Below, piece by piece: positions 8,662-17,426 of a stretch of 64,000 bases of DNA. A program made the position numbers and the translations under genes. The DNA is from Oceanisphaera pacifica. GTDB lineage: Bacteria; Pseudomonadota; Gammaproteobacteria; Enterobacterales; Aeromonadaceae. Below the pieces are notes generated by a model. That model saw only the letters and a program-made list of their open reading frames with translations, did no database searches and was not told the origin of the DNA. The stretch covers positions 22,960 to 86,959 of the forward strand of contig NZ_JAGDFX010000017.1 in the NCBI RefSeq assembly GCF_017498065.1, written 5' to 3'. Positions within the stretch are counted from its first letter, which is position 1, and each line of letters begins with the position of its first letter.

Positions 8662-11400
8662 TTAATGCGCCTGATCCCAGTTGTCGCCTTCACCGGCTTC
8701 TACCAATAGCGGTACATCTATGCTGGCGGCCTGTTCCATTAATTCGCAAATTTGTTGCTTAAACGATGCAACTTTATCTTCACGAATTTCAAAGATCAGC
8801 TCATCGTGTACCTGCATGATCATGCGTACATCATTATCTGCTTGCTCAGACAGCCAGTGTGCAACCTTGATCATGGCTTTTTTAATAATATCTGCCGCAG
8901 TTCCCTGCATAGGCGCGTTAATAGCGGCACGTTCGGCACCTTTACGACGCGCGCCGTTTTTAGCGTTAATTTCAGGTAAATATAAACGACGACCAAATAA
9001 AGTTTCTACATAACCTTTTTCTGCCGCCAAGGCGCGAGTCTCCTCCATGTATTTGAGCACACCGGGATAGCGCTCAAAGTAGATATCCATATAAGACTGA
9101 GACTCATGGCGTGGAATACCTAGCTGGCGAGATAAACCGAAGGCACTCATGCCATAAATAAGCCCAAAGTTAATCGCCTTAGCACGACGGCGCTGCTCTG
9201 TGGTAACGCTATCAAGATCAACGCCAAACACTTCGGCGGCGGTGGCCTTATGCACATCTAATCCCTTAGCAAAGGCATCAAGCAGGCCTTTGTCTTGAGA
9301 CAAGTGCGCCATAATACGCAGTTCAATTTGCGAGTAATCCGCCGCCACAATTTTATAGCCCGGCTCGGCAATAAAGGCTTGGCGAATACGACGCCCTTCT
9401 GGGGTACGAATTGGAATATTTTGTAAGTTAGGATCTGAGGACGATAAACGTCCGGTAGCGGCATTGGCCTGATGATAAGATGTGTGAATACGACCACTAT
9501 GATCATTCACCATCTTCGGTAACTTGTCGGTATAAGTCGACTTTAGCTTACTTAAACCGCGATATTCCATCAATAACTTAGGCAAGGGGTAATCTAGCGC
9601 CAGCTCTTGCAACACTTCTTCTGCAGTGGAGGGGGCGCCCTTAGGCGTTTTCTTTATAATGGGCAATTCAAGCTTAGTAAACAGCACTTCACCTAATTGT
9701 TTAGGCGAGCTTAAATTAAAGGGTTCACCAGCGAGCTCATGGGCTTTGTGCTCTAACTCTTTGAGGCGCTTGGCAATTTCATCACTCTGTATCGCCAATA
9801 ATTGACTGTCTATCTTAACACCAGTGTATTCCATATCGGCCAAAATCTGTACCAGCGGCATTTCAATCTCATCGAATACCGCTTGTAACTCAGGCTCTGC
9901 CGCTAACTGCTCAGATAAATGATGATGTAAACGCAGTGTAATATCAGCATCTTCTGCGGCATAAAATGCCGCTTCTTCCAGTGGAATTTGATTAAAGGTA
10001 AGCTGCTTAGCGCCTTTACCCGCAATGGCCTCGAAGGGTGTGGTGGCATGATTTAAGAAAAAATTAGCCATGCTGTCCATATCGTGACGGGTTTGCACTG
10101 AGTTCAGTACATAAGACTCCAACATGGTGTCTAGCCCAATACCTTGCATATGAATACCGTGGTTTTTTAGCACATTGGCATCATATTTAAGATTTTGGCC
10201 CAGTTTTATCGGAACTTCAGCCTCTAATAATGGTTTTAAGGCCGCTAATACCACGGTTTCGCTTAACTGTTCTGGGGCATCTAAATAGTCGTGACCAAAG
10301 GGCACATAAGCCGCTTCACCAGCTTTAATGGCAAATGACATCCCCACCACGCGCGCATCACGATAATTAAGGCTGGTGGTTTCGCTATCAAAAGCAAAAT
10401 AGGGCGCCTTTTCTAGCCGCTTAACCCATTCTTGTAGCTCAGCCTCGGTTAAAATGGTGTGGTAATTTACTTCCATGGCAGGTACAACGGGTTTGGCATC
10501 CGCCTGTGCTTGTTCAGGGTCAAGTTCGGCCAACAAATTACGAAACTCAAATTCTTGATACAAGGCTTTAAGGGCCTCAGTATCCGGCGGCGTTTGTACT
10601 AACTCTGCTGGGCCACAATGCAACTCAACATCTGTCTTAATAGTGGCTAAAGTATAAGATAAGTCTAAGATCTCTTTATGTTCAGCGAACTTAGCAGCAA
10701 AACTCTTAGATCCACGAAAGCCCAGACTCGCCACTTTATCAAGCTGGCTAGCAATCTGCTCAATGGATCCTAACCCTTGCAGCAAGGCCAAGGCGGTTTT
10801 TTCACCCACACCCGGCATACCCGGAATGTTATCGACCTTATCGCCCACCAACGCCAGTAGATCGATAATTAATTCGGGCGGTACGCCAAATTTATCGATC
10901 ACACCGTCGCGATCCATAAACTCATTTTTCATGGTATCCATCAATAGCACATGATCGGTCACCAACTGCGCCATATCTTTATCACCCGTGCTTATCACCA
11001 CATCTAGCTGCTGCTCAGTGGCTTGGCGCGCCAAGGTACCAATAACATCATCTGCCTCTACACCACTTTCTATAATTAAAGGCAGCCCCATGGCTTTAAT
11101 GATGTTGTGGATAGGTTCAATTTGGCTACGCAAATCGTCCGGCATAGTAGGGCGCTGCGCTTTATATTCAGCGTACAGCTCATCACGAAATGTTTTGCCT
11201 TTAGCATCAAATATCACGGCAACTTGCGAGTCAGGAAACTGCTTATGCAAGCTGCGCAGCATATTGGTGACCACACGAATCGCACCACTGGGGCGGCCAT
11301 CTGTGGTACGGAGATCAGCTTTTAAAGAAGCAAAATAGGCACGGTAAAGATAAGAAGATCCATCTACTAGGATCAGAGGTTTAGAGGAAATGGCAGCCAT
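8662..11400 (-). CDS. polA: DNA polymerase I
   Basis: This repair and Okazaki-fragment polymerase is about 912 residues long. The N-terminal 5'-3' nuclease domain begins ILVDGSSYLYRAYFA. The central 3'-5' exonuclease retains the DxE catalytic motif (FDSETTSL near residue 340), so proofreading is probably active. The polymerase domain shows motif A (ADYSQIELRIMAHL), motif B (RRRAKAINFGLIYGMSAFG) and motif C (QVHDELIFEI). I chose the ATG giving MAAISSKPLILVDG because it aligns with the E. coli N-terminus; the 20 residues upstream are unlike the family. A perfect DnaA box lies about 80 bases upstream. Confidence 0.96.
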   Translation of the reverse strand: MAAISSKPLILVDGSSYLYRAYFASLKADLRTTDGRPSGAIRVVTNMLRSLHKQFPDSQVAVIFDAKGKTFRDELYAEYKAQRPTMPDDLRSQIEPIHNIIKAMGLPLIIESGVEADDVIGTLARQATEQQLDVVISTGDKDMAQLVTDHVLLMDTMKNEFMDRDGVIDKFGVPPELIIDLLALVGDKVDNIPGMPGVGEKTALALLQGLGSIEQIASQLDKVASLGFRGSKSFAAKFAEHKEILDLSYTLATIKTDVELHCGPAELVQTPPDTEALKALYQEFEFRNLLAELDPEQAQADAKPVVPAMEVNYHTILTEAELQEWVKRLEKAPYFAFDSETTSLNYRDARVVGMSFAIKAGEAAYVPFGHDYLDAPEQLSETVVLAALKPLLEAEVPIKLGQNLKYDANVLKNHGIHMQGIGLDTMLESYVLNSVQTRHDMDSMANFFLNHATTPFEAIAGKGAKQLTFNQIPLEEAAFYAAEDADITLRLHHHLSEQLAAEPELQAVFDEIEMPLVQILADMEYTGVKIDSQLLAIQSDEIAKRLKELEHKAHELAGEPFNLSSPKQLGEVLFTKLELPIIKKTPKGAPSTAEEVLQELALDYPLPKLLMEYRGLSKLKSTYTDKLPKMVNDHSGRIHTSYHQANAATGRLSSSDPNLQNIPIRTPEGRRIRQAFIAEPGYKIVAADYSQIELRIMAHLSQDKGLLDAFAKGLDVHKATAAEVFGVDLDSVTTEQRRRAKAINFGLIYGMSAFGLSRQLGIPRHESQSYMDIYFERYPGVLKYMEETRALAAEKGYVETLFGRRLYLPEINAKNGARRKGAERAAINAPMQGTAADIIKKAMIKVAHWLSEQADNDVRMIMQVHDELIFEIREDKVASFKQQICELMEQAASIDVPLLVEAGEGDNWDQAH

Positions 11401-11478
11401 GATGTCGTTCTCGTTAATGCGTTGGCCGCTAGCATGCCACAGCCAAGCTGTTGGCACCATGGTCGCCCTTAAACAGCC

Positions 11479-11633
11479 TGTGGATAACTCTGTGCAAAGG
11501 TGATCTTGATATGATCATAACTTCACAACCAAACTTTTAAATATCAATAACTTAAGTATATCACCCCGATCTGTAGTTAAGATCTTATAATGTGTAAAAA
11601 CTTTATTAACTATGATCTTAATAATCGATGATC
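11479..11633. promoter_or_regulatory. DnaA box, IHF site and GATC cluster upstream of polA
   Basis: TGTGGATAA (11479-11487) is the complement of the perfect DnaA box TTATCCACA, and TGTGTAAAA (11591-11599) fits the relaxed TTWTNCACA. TATCAATAACTTA (11542-11554) matches the IHF consensus at every defined position. Six GATC sites start at 11502, 11513, 11568, 11581, 11614 and 11630, and four of them continue as GATCT in AT-rich runs. The gap from 11461 to 11775 otherwise holds the divergent polA and elbB promoters. Confidence 0.6.
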
Positions 11634-11775
11634 GTATTAATATCACAAGGCAGGTGGCTATACCCAGCAGTCAGTAAACGCTAAGCTGGCAGGGTGAGAA
11701 GGTAAAGTACTTATCTGTTGTTCATCCTTTAATAGGTACCTTTCTCAAGCTATCCCTTTATACGAGGAGTTTATC

Positions 11776-12423
11776 ATGCAAAAAGTTGCCGTTATTTTAA
11801 GTGGTTGTGGTGTGTTTGATGGCTCAGAAATTCATGAAGCCGTGTTATGTATGCTGCATTTAACAAAGCAAGGCGCCAGCTATCAGTGCTTTGCCCCCGA
11901 TAAACCTCAAGGCCAAGTCATTAATCACTTAAATAGTGAGCCGGAGCAAAGCAGCCGCAATACATTAATTGAAGCCGCACGTATTGCACGAGGCGACATT
12001 AAACCACTGACTGAGCTCAATGCTGAAGACTTTGATGCCCTGCTGTTACCCGGCGGTTTTGGGGTAGCAAAAACATTAAGTGATTTTGCTACCCAAGGGG
12101 CAGATGCCACAGTAGATGAGCAAGTGCTGGCGGCCTGTAAAGCCTTTGCTAGTGCGCGCAAGCCCGCAGGGTATTGCTGTATTGCACCAGTATTGATCCC
12201 TCGTGTTTATCCCGCTGGGGTAAAAGGCACCATAGGCACAGAAGCGGATGTGGCAGCAGCATTTTCTGCCATGGGCGGTGAGCATATTGGCTGTGTGGTA
12301 ACAGATGTAGTAGAAGATGCCCGTTATCAAGTCATTTCTACCCCAGCTTATATGTTGGCTGAAAACATTGCCGAAGCAGACATAGGTATCGGTAAGTTGG
12401 TAAAGCGCCTACTCGAAATGTAA
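11776..12423 (+). CDS. elbB: ElbB, glyoxalase-like DJ-1/PfpI family protein
   Basis: This 215-residue protein of the class I glutamine-amidotransferase-like (DJ-1/PfpI) fold begins KVAVILSGCGVFDGSEIHEA, the ElbB signature. The nucleophile Cys lies in GYCCIAPVL near residue 135, after LLLPGGFGVAKTLSDFA. A GAGGAG ribosome site lies eight bases before the ATG. Homologues were first linked to isoprenoid synthesis and later shown to have weak glyoxalase activity, and the physiological role is uncertain. It is transcribed divergently from polA. Confidence 0.92.
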   Translation: MQKVAVILSGCGVFDGSEIHEAVLCMLHLTKQGASYQCFAPDKPQGQVINHLNSEPEQSSRNTLIEAARIARGDIKPLTELNAEDFDALLLPGGFGVAKTLSDFATQGADATVDEQVLAACKAFASARKPAGYCCIAPVLIPRVYPAGVKGTIGTEADVAAAFSAMGGEHIGCVVTDVVEDARYQVISTPAYMLAENIAEADIGIGKLVKRLLEM

Positions 12424-12459
12424 AAACAGCGCCTAACTCAATAGAGAGTACCGATTTAT

Positions 12460-12510
12460 TCGCAACGGAATCCACGGAACCCGCAGAAAAATTAAGATGA
12501 GATAAACTCG
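12460..12510 (-). repeat. dispersed intergenic repeat, family 1, copy B1
   Basis: Read on the minus strand this gives TTTTTCTGCGGGTTCCGTGG then ATTCCGTTGCG, matching copies A, B2 and C2. Together with B2 it forms an inverted pair about 60 bases apart, just downstream of elbB. Confidence 0.6.
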
Positions 12511-12569
12511 AAAAGTGACAAGATCATATTATAGTAAGACCTCTCTTTCTTCTGGCTTGGGGGTAGCTC

Positions 12570-12639
12570 TTACCATAAAAACCACTTTCAGATTTGCTCT
12601 CTATTTTTCTGCGTTTTTCTGCGGATTCCGTTGCAAAAA
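12570..12639 (+). repeat. dispersed intergenic repeat, family 1, copy B2
   Basis: The copy runs from TTACCATAAA through TTTCAGATTTGCTCTCTATT to GCGGATTCCGTTGCAAAAA. It is in inverted orientation to B1 and ends about 20 bases before the ryhB terminator. Confidence 0.6.
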
Positions 12640-12661
12640 TCTCTTTTTAAAGTGTTAGAAC

Positions 12662-12786
12662 AAAAAAAAGGCCAGCAAAACGCTGGCCTAAAAACTCTGG
12701 AAGCAATGTGAGCAATGTCGCGCTTTCAAAATCTGTCTCCACTTACTACACAAAGAGTAAGATTGAGGAGCCTTCCATCAAAAGCA
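12662..12786 (-). ncRNA. ryhB: RyhB small RNA (Fur-regulated, Hfq-dependent type)
   Basis: The minus strand carries the conserved RyhB core at 12727-12697: GAAAGCGCGACATTG followed by CTCACATTGCTTCCAG. From memory this differs from the E. coli core at a single base. An intrinsic terminator follows, with AGGCCAGC and GCTGGCCT arms and eight T residues, resembling the GCCAGC hairpin of RyhB. A Fur-like promoter lies just upstream. RyhB lowers expression of non-essential iron proteins by base pairing with mRNAs under iron shortage. The 5' end is estimated from the promoter and could be off by several bases. The RNA would be about 125 nt, longer than the 90-nt E. coli form. Confidence 0.93.
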
Positions 12787-12791
12787 AGTTA

Positions 12792-12820
12792 ACAGTAACT
12801 ATTATCATTTGTATTTGCAA
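12792..12820 (-). promoter_or_regulatory. ryhB promoter with overlapping Fur-like box
   Basis: On the minus strand TTGCAA and TACTGT are 17 bases apart and place a start near 12785. Between and over them lies ACAAATGATAATAGTTACT, with one perfect GATAAT hexamer and partial matches to the other two Fur hexamers (about 12 of 19 positions). Confidence 0.6.
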
Positions 12821-12913
12821 GTAAAGCTTCCCATCTTTATATTTTATTTCTCTTTAACCGTATTCCTCGCAACTGAACTACACTGGGTTAGGTAACAACA
12901 AAAGGGGAATAGT

Positions 12914-13097
12914 ATGAATAAACACTGGTTATGGGGCCGCTATATTGCTACCCAGCATGCTACTTGCTGATGAAGCCGAAGACGCCCACGTAGCAGTTAC
13001 GCTGTTTGATTATGTGGCGACCTTAATTCGCCAATTGCAGGCTGGCGAACTGGGTAAGCTATTTCCCGAACCATTAGCCGGCTGGAAAGCAAACTAA
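12914..13097 (+). pseudogene. frameshifted remnant of a small secreted protein gene
   Basis: An AAAGGGGAA ribosome site precedes ATG and MNKHWLW, after which the frame closes early. Removing one G from the run ATGGGGCC restores a signal peptide (AAILLPSMLLADEAEDAH) that continues as VAVTLFDYVATLIRQLQAGE to GKLFPEPLAGWKAN and a stop. The product would be about 60 residues with signal peptidase cleavage near LLA-DE. Both a frameshift and a premature end relative to a longer secreted protein seem likely. I recognise the LFPEPLAGW type of segment only vaguely and assign no function. A sequencing error in the G run is an alternative. Confidence 0.5.
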
Positions 13098-13170
13098 ACT
13101 GTAAAGCAGATATACGTTCAACCAGGGTGCCTAAAATTAGCTTGCCTTTTCGATACTGTAGCTGACACAG

Positions 13171-14109
13171 TTAAGACGTTGGAGTTACCGCCGCTTGCTC
13201 TGTTAGTAGCTGTAAAAAAAGATCCTTCAATCGACTTTGACGGCCATGACTGCGGGTAATAGCGGCAATGCCTAATGGATGACTTTTTTGCTCTGGGAGT
13301 ATCGTCTTTAAACGTCCTTGCTCGACCCAGCGACGGGCAAAGTTTTCCGGCAAAAAGCCAACATAGTGACCCGATAATATAAGGGCCGCCCTTGGCTCAT
13401 AATGATAAGCACGGCCCGCACTCCTTAACCCTTGCACTTGAGCACTTGCCTCGGGGTTGGTGTAGATACCCGGGTGAATAAACTTAGCATCTGCCAGCTT
13501 TTTTTCTAATACATTAGAGTCTTGCTCGTTAAACAGCGGATGAGTGTCACTACAATATAAAAAACAACGCACCTGATAGAGTGGATGGTAGTCCAACCCA
13601 TCTAAGTCCCTGTGGTAGTGAATAAACCCCACATCGGCATCTTCACTTAAAACCCGCCGTTCAATCTCACTCATTTGGGCGACATCGACACTTACATTTA
13701 CTTCCGGTGCGACCTCTCCTAAGCGAGCAAAAACATCAACCATTGAAAATTCATTTTCCAGCCATAAATTATCGCTAGACACAATTTTAAGCTCACCGCT
13801 TAGTTGCTCATGCAGCTCGTTTACCGAGTAACGAAATTCTTCTAACTTAGTGAATAGGCGCTTCGCGGATTCATAAACCACAGCCCCATCATCGGTTAAT
13901 GCAAAGCCAGATCGCCCACGCCGACACAGCTTAAGCTTAAGTCGGCTTTCTAGATTAGACATATGAATACTAATAGTAGAACGACTGATGTTTAGCTCGG
14001 TTTCTGCCGCCGAAAACCCCCCGCACTCCACCACCGTCTTAAACAATTTAAGCAGGCGAATTTCGTAATCACCTATCTGACCCAATACTAGCCTGTTTGC
14101 ATGACTCAT
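13171..14109 (-). CDS. LysR-family transcriptional regulator
   Basis: This 312-residue protein has an N-terminal winged helix-turn-helix (residues 15-75, including GGFSAAETELNISRSTISIH) and a periplasmic-binding-protein-like effector domain from about residue 100. It is divergent from the semialdehyde dehydrogenase gene, with a 7+7 dyad between them. It is therefore the likely activator of the dehydrogenase-permease genes, responding to an amino acid or semialdehyde intermediate. E. coli gabD clusters lack a LysR gene at this spot, so this regulator is an addition. The effector is not predictable from sequence. Confidence 0.88.
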   Translation of the reverse strand: MSHANRLVLGQIGDYEIRLLKLFKTVVECGGFSAAETELNISRSTISIHMSNLESRLKLKLCRRGRSGFALTDDGAVVYESAKRLFTKLEEFRYSVNELHEQLSGELKIVSSDNLWLENEFSMVDVFARLGEVAPEVNVSVDVAQMSEIERRVLSEDADVGFIHYHRDLDGLDYHPLYQVRCFLYCSDTHPLFNEQDSNVLEKKLADAKFIHPGIYTNPEASAQVQGLRSAGRAYHYEPRAALILSGHYVGFLPENFARRWVEQGRLKTILPEQKSHPLGIAAITRSHGRQSRLKDLFLQLLTEQAAVTPTS

Positions 14110-14130
14110 AGTTTTACAGCTCTCAATGTT

Positions 14131-14161
14131 AAAGTTTATATGTAGCTATTTATAAAACTTT
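14131..14161. promoter_or_regulatory. candidate LysR operator dyad
   Basis: AAAGTTT at 14131 and AAACTTT ending at 14161 form a 7-bp dyad, and the arms extend as AAAGTTTATA/TATAAAACTTT with one bulged base. Its position midway between the divergent LysR gene and the dehydrogenase gene suits a LysR-type regulator site. Confidence 0.45.
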
Positions 14162-14188
14162 CACTTGCAGGTTAACATGCCTGCAACC

Positions 14189-14217
14189 TGTGGCCAATGT
14201 GATGCCACATATTTTTT
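14189..14217 (+). terminator. candidate leader terminator (attenuator) before the dehydrogenase gene
   Basis: TGTGGC and GCCACA form a 6-bp stem with a nine-base loop, followed directly by TATTTTTT, 20 bases before the dehydrogenase start. An upstream pairing, CAGGTT with AACCTG (14168-14190), overlaps the first two bases of this stem and would be mutually exclusive with it. This layout resembles a terminator/antiterminator switch. The stem is short, so the call is tentative. Confidence 0.4.
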
Positions 14218-14236
14218 AACATTTAGGGTGGTCATA

Positions 14237-15700
14237 ATGGGCATATCAAAGGTAAAGCAGCGTTTAGTTAAACAAGCCGGCTACATTAATGGTCAGTGGT
14301 GCCAAGCAAACAGTGCGAATACCATTACTGTGTATAACCCTGCAACCGGCGATGAGCTTGGTCAAGTGCCTGATATGGGCCCAGAAGAGACACAAGCCGC
14401 CATAGATGCAGCACATACAGCGCTGGCTAGCTGGCGTGAGGTAACACCTAAAGAGCGAGCGCGTTTATTACGTCGTTGGTTTGAGCTGGTGCTAGAACAT
14501 CAAGAAGATTTAGCTCATTTAATGACGCTAGAGCAAGGCAAGCCGTTATTTGAGACCCGAGGTGAGGTGCTGTATGGCGCTTCTTATATTGAATGGTATG
14601 CCGAAGAAGGTAAGCGGGCCTACGGCAAAACGTTTGCCACGCCCTCTAATGATAAGCGCGCCTTAAGCATGTCGCAGCCAATAGGGGTAGTTGCGGCTAT
14701 TACTCCTTGGAACTTCCCCAATGCAATGATCACCCGCAAAGTTGCGCCCGCATTAGCAGCAGGTTGTACCGTGGTGCTCAAGCCATCTGAAGAAACGCCT
14801 TACTCGGCGTTAGCGTTAATGGCGCTAGCCGAGCAAGCGGGTATTCCTGCCGGCGTGATTAATATGATTACCTCTCGCCAAGCCGCCGTGGTTGGCAAGG
14901 TATTAACCGACGACAGTCGAGTACGCAAATTGTCTTTTACCGGCTCTACGCGCGTTGGCAAATTATTATATAGCCAAAGTGCCGATACCGTTAAAAAGCT
15001 CAGCCTAGAGCTGGGCGGCAACGCGCCCTTTATTGTATTTGATGATGCCGACCTAGATGCCGCCGTGGCAGGCGCGGTTATTTCTAAGTTTCGTAACGCG
15101 GGACAAACCTGTGTCTGTGCCAACCGCATCTTAGTACAAGACGGTATTTACGATGCCTTTGTGTCGCGTTTTAAAGACGCAGTCGAGCAGCTAGTGGTTG
15201 GTAATGGCTTTGATGATGCGACCACCTTAGGGCCCGTTATTAACCAAGCGGCCATCGATAAAATTGCCGGCCTTGTGGATACCGCACAATCACAAGGGGC
15301 AAAGCTTATCACCGGCGGACACCGCCATCATGCAGGCGCCTTATTTTTTGCACCAACCATTCTGGCCAACGTCACCCAAGACATGGAGATTGCACAGCAA
15401 GAAATTTTTGGCCCAGTGGCACCGGTTATTCGCTTTAGCGATGACGCCGAGGCGATTGCCATGGCCAACGATACGCCCTACGGCTTAGCCGCTTATTTTT
15501 ATACCGAAAAACACAGCCGCATTTGGAAGGTTGCCGAAGCACTCGAGTTTGGCATGGTGGGGATCAACGAATGCATTCTTTCTAATGAGATAGCACCCTT
15601 TGGGGGAGTCAAAGAATCAGGCCAAGGAAGGGAGGGATCTTCTTTGGGGTTAGACGATTACATGGAAACAAAATATCTCTGTATGGGCGGTATTCGCTAG
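14237..15700 (+). CDS. gabD: NAD(P)-dependent succinate/glutarate semialdehyde dehydrogenase
   Basis: This 487-residue aldehyde dehydrogenase oxidises a C4 or C5 semialdehyde to the dicarboxylate. The cofactor and catalytic segments are clear: ITPWNFPNAMITRKVAPALA, the catalytic Glu in LSLELGGNAPF and the catalytic Cys in NAGQTCVCANRI. The start giving MGISKVKQ is preferred, with AGGGTGG upstream. A longer reading adds 24 residues unlike the family. It is followed by an APC permease and an omega-aminotransferase, with csiD, lhgO and csiR nearby. In that context both succinate semialdehyde (from GABA) and glutarate semialdehyde (from 5-aminovalerate) are plausible substrates. Confidence 0.88.
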   Translation: MGISKVKQRLVKQAGYINGQWCQANSANTITVYNPATGDELGQVPDMGPEETQAAIDAAHTALASWREVTPKERARLLRRWFELVLEHQEDLAHLMTLEQGKPLFETRGEVLYGASYIEWYAEEGKRAYGKTFATPSNDKRALSMSQPIGVVAAITPWNFPNAMITRKVAPALAAGCTVVLKPSEETPYSALALMALAEQAGIPAGVINMITSRQAAVVGKVLTDDSRVRKLSFTGSTRVGKLLYSQSADTVKKLSLELGGNAPFIVFDDADLDAAVAGAVISKFRNAGQTCVCANRILVQDGIYDAFVSRFKDAVEQLVVGNGFDDATTLGPVINQAAIDKIAGLVDTAQSQGAKLITGGHRHHAGALFFAPTILANVTQDMEIAQQEIFGPVAPVIRFSDDAEAIAMANDTPYGLAAYFYTEKHSRIWKVAEALEFGMVGINECILSNEIAPFGGVKESGQGREGSSLGLDDYMETKYLCMGGIR

Positions 15701-15812
15701 CTAAACGCTAACGAAAAGCGCCCTGCGAGCCACCACTCAAGGTAAGCGTATTTTGGAGATAAATCGCAACCGATGAGTTATCAGCATAGTTAAATGGTAA
15801 GGAAACATAACA

Positions 15813-17294
15813 ATGCCGCATGAATCGAATGAAGATCATAAAAAAGTACTTTCTAGACTGGATGTCTTGTTTCTCGCTTTTGGTGCCATGATTGGCTGGG
15901 GCTGGGTAGTACTGTCGGGCAACTGGATTATTGGGGCCGGCACCTTAGGCGCTATGTTGGCGTTTGTATTAGGGGGCGTGCTGGTTATTTTTGTTGGCCT
16001 CGCCTATGCCGAACTCGCCTCTGCTATGCCCACCACAGGAGGGGCACTAATCTATGTGCTAAGAGGGATTGGCTACAAAACAGGGTTTGTTGCCGCTTGG
16101 GCACTGGCTCTGGGCTATATCTCTGTGGTTTCTTTTGAAGCTGTGGCATTACCGACCGTGATTGAATACATATTTCCTGATTACAAAGTCGGCTTGATGT
16201 ACTCAATTCAAGGCTACGACGTCTACGCCTCTTGGGTACTGGTGGGTATGCTGGGGTCAGTATTTATTACCGTTGTTAACTTGATGGGCGTTAAGTTTGC
16301 CGCCTTACTGCAAATGATACTGACAATTATTATTGGCATTATCGGCTTAATGTTAATCTTTGGCGCGGCGGTGAACGGCAGTGTGCACAATGCCGACCCC
16401 TTGCTCATTGGTGGTGTGGCTGGTGTGCTAACGGTGGCTATTATGACGCCCTTTATGTTTGTGGGCTTCGACGTGATTCCACAAACCGCCGAAGAAATGA
16501 AAATTCCTCCTCGCTCAATTGGCCGTATTCTTATCGTGTCGGTGGTGGCTGCGGTTATCTGGTATGTAGCAATTATCTTTGCCGTGGGCTTTGGTCTAGA
16601 TCAAACCGCATTAGTCAGCTCAGTACTACCTACCGCCGATGCCATGAGTAATGTTTTTGGCCATACTGGCTTTGGCATAGTGCTTATTTTGGGTGGCGTG
16701 GCCGGTATTATTACCAGCTGGAACTCCTTTATTATTGGTGGCAGCCGCATTTTATGCGCCATGGCCGAGCGCAAGATGATCCCCGCTTGGTTTAGCCGTC
16801 GACACGCACGCTATCACACGCCAATAAATGCCATTTTATTCATTGGTACCTTGTCTACCTTGGCCCCTTTGCTAGGTCGCCCCATGCTGATTTGGCTAGT
16901 AGATGCCGGTGGTTTAGCCATAGTGCTCGCGTATGCCTTAGTGGCCGTGGCCTTCGTTAGATTACGTCGCAATGAGCCAAACATGGCGCGCCCCTTTAGA
17001 GCCGGACAATCCAGCTTTGTGGGTTGGGCTGCCGTCATCTTTAGTGTGTTGTTTATTGCACTGTATCTGCCGGGTATGCCAGCGGCACTCTTGTGGCCTT
17101 ATGAGTGGCTTATCTTTGCCGGCTGGTGGGGTGTAGGTTGCTTGCTAATGTTACAAATGCGCTCGGCACGACGAGCCGTAGACCCAAAGCAGCTAGTCTC
17201 TACCGCCGTTAAAGAAGAAGAAGCACAATGCACCAACTCAGTACTAAACAAAAGCCTACGAGGCAGAACAGCATTGAAGCCATCATCAATGTAA
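15813..17294 (+). CDS. APC-superfamily amino acid permease
   Basis: This 493-residue inner-membrane protein has about 12 hydrophobic helices. The first helix carries LFLAFGAMIGWGWVVLSGNWI, equivalent to the unwound substrate-binding GAxIG segment of APC transporters, and ELASAMPTTGGALIYVLRGIG follows. AAGGAA precedes the ATG. It lies between the semialdehyde dehydrogenase and the omega-aminotransferase genes, so it probably imports their amino-acid substrate (GABA, 5-aminovalerate or beta-alanine). The C-terminal 50 residues are charged and poorly conserved in appearance. Confidence 0.85.
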   Translation: MPHESNEDHKKVLSRLDVLFLAFGAMIGWGWVVLSGNWIIGAGTLGAMLAFVLGGVLVIFVGLAYAELASAMPTTGGALIYVLRGIGYKTGFVAAWALALGYISVVSFEAVALPTVIEYIFPDYKVGLMYSIQGYDVYASWVLVGMLGSVFITVVNLMGVKFAALLQMILTIIIGIIGLMLIFGAAVNGSVHNADPLLIGGVAGVLTVAIMTPFMFVGFDVIPQTAEEMKIPPRSIGRILIVSVVAAVIWYVAIIFAVGFGLDQTALVSSVLPTADAMSNVFGHTGFGIVLILGGVAGIITSWNSFIIGGSRILCAMAERKMIPAWFSRRHARYHTPINAILFIGTLSTLAPLLGRPMLIWLVDAGGLAIVLAYALVAVAFVRLRRNEPNMARPFRAGQSSFVGWAAVIFSVLFIALYLPGMPAALLWPYEWLIFAGWWGVGCLLMLQMRSARRAVDPKQLVSTAVKEEEAQCTNSVLNKSLRGRTALKPSSM

Positions 17295-17360
17295 CAGTAG
17301 CACGCTGGAAAGGCCTATAGAGGTAAAGCCCTACCAGCAAACAAGATGGTGTCATCATTT

Positions 17361-17386
17361 GGCGAGCATTATGCTCGCCTTTTTTG
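17361..17386 (+). terminator. intrinsic terminator after the permease gene
   Basis: GGCGAGCA and TGCTCGCC form a perfect 8-bp stem with a TTA loop, followed by TTTTTTG, 66 bases after the permease stop. Confidence 0.9.
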
Positions 17387-17426
17387 TGTGTGAAATTCCT
17401 ATTAAAAGACACACCACGACATAAGG

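Noticed and set aside
11461..11775. Chromosomal replication origin oriC
   Set aside because: Only two DnaA boxes are seen and mnmG/mioC or dnaA-dnaN neighbours are absent; polA/elbB regulation explains the sites more simply.
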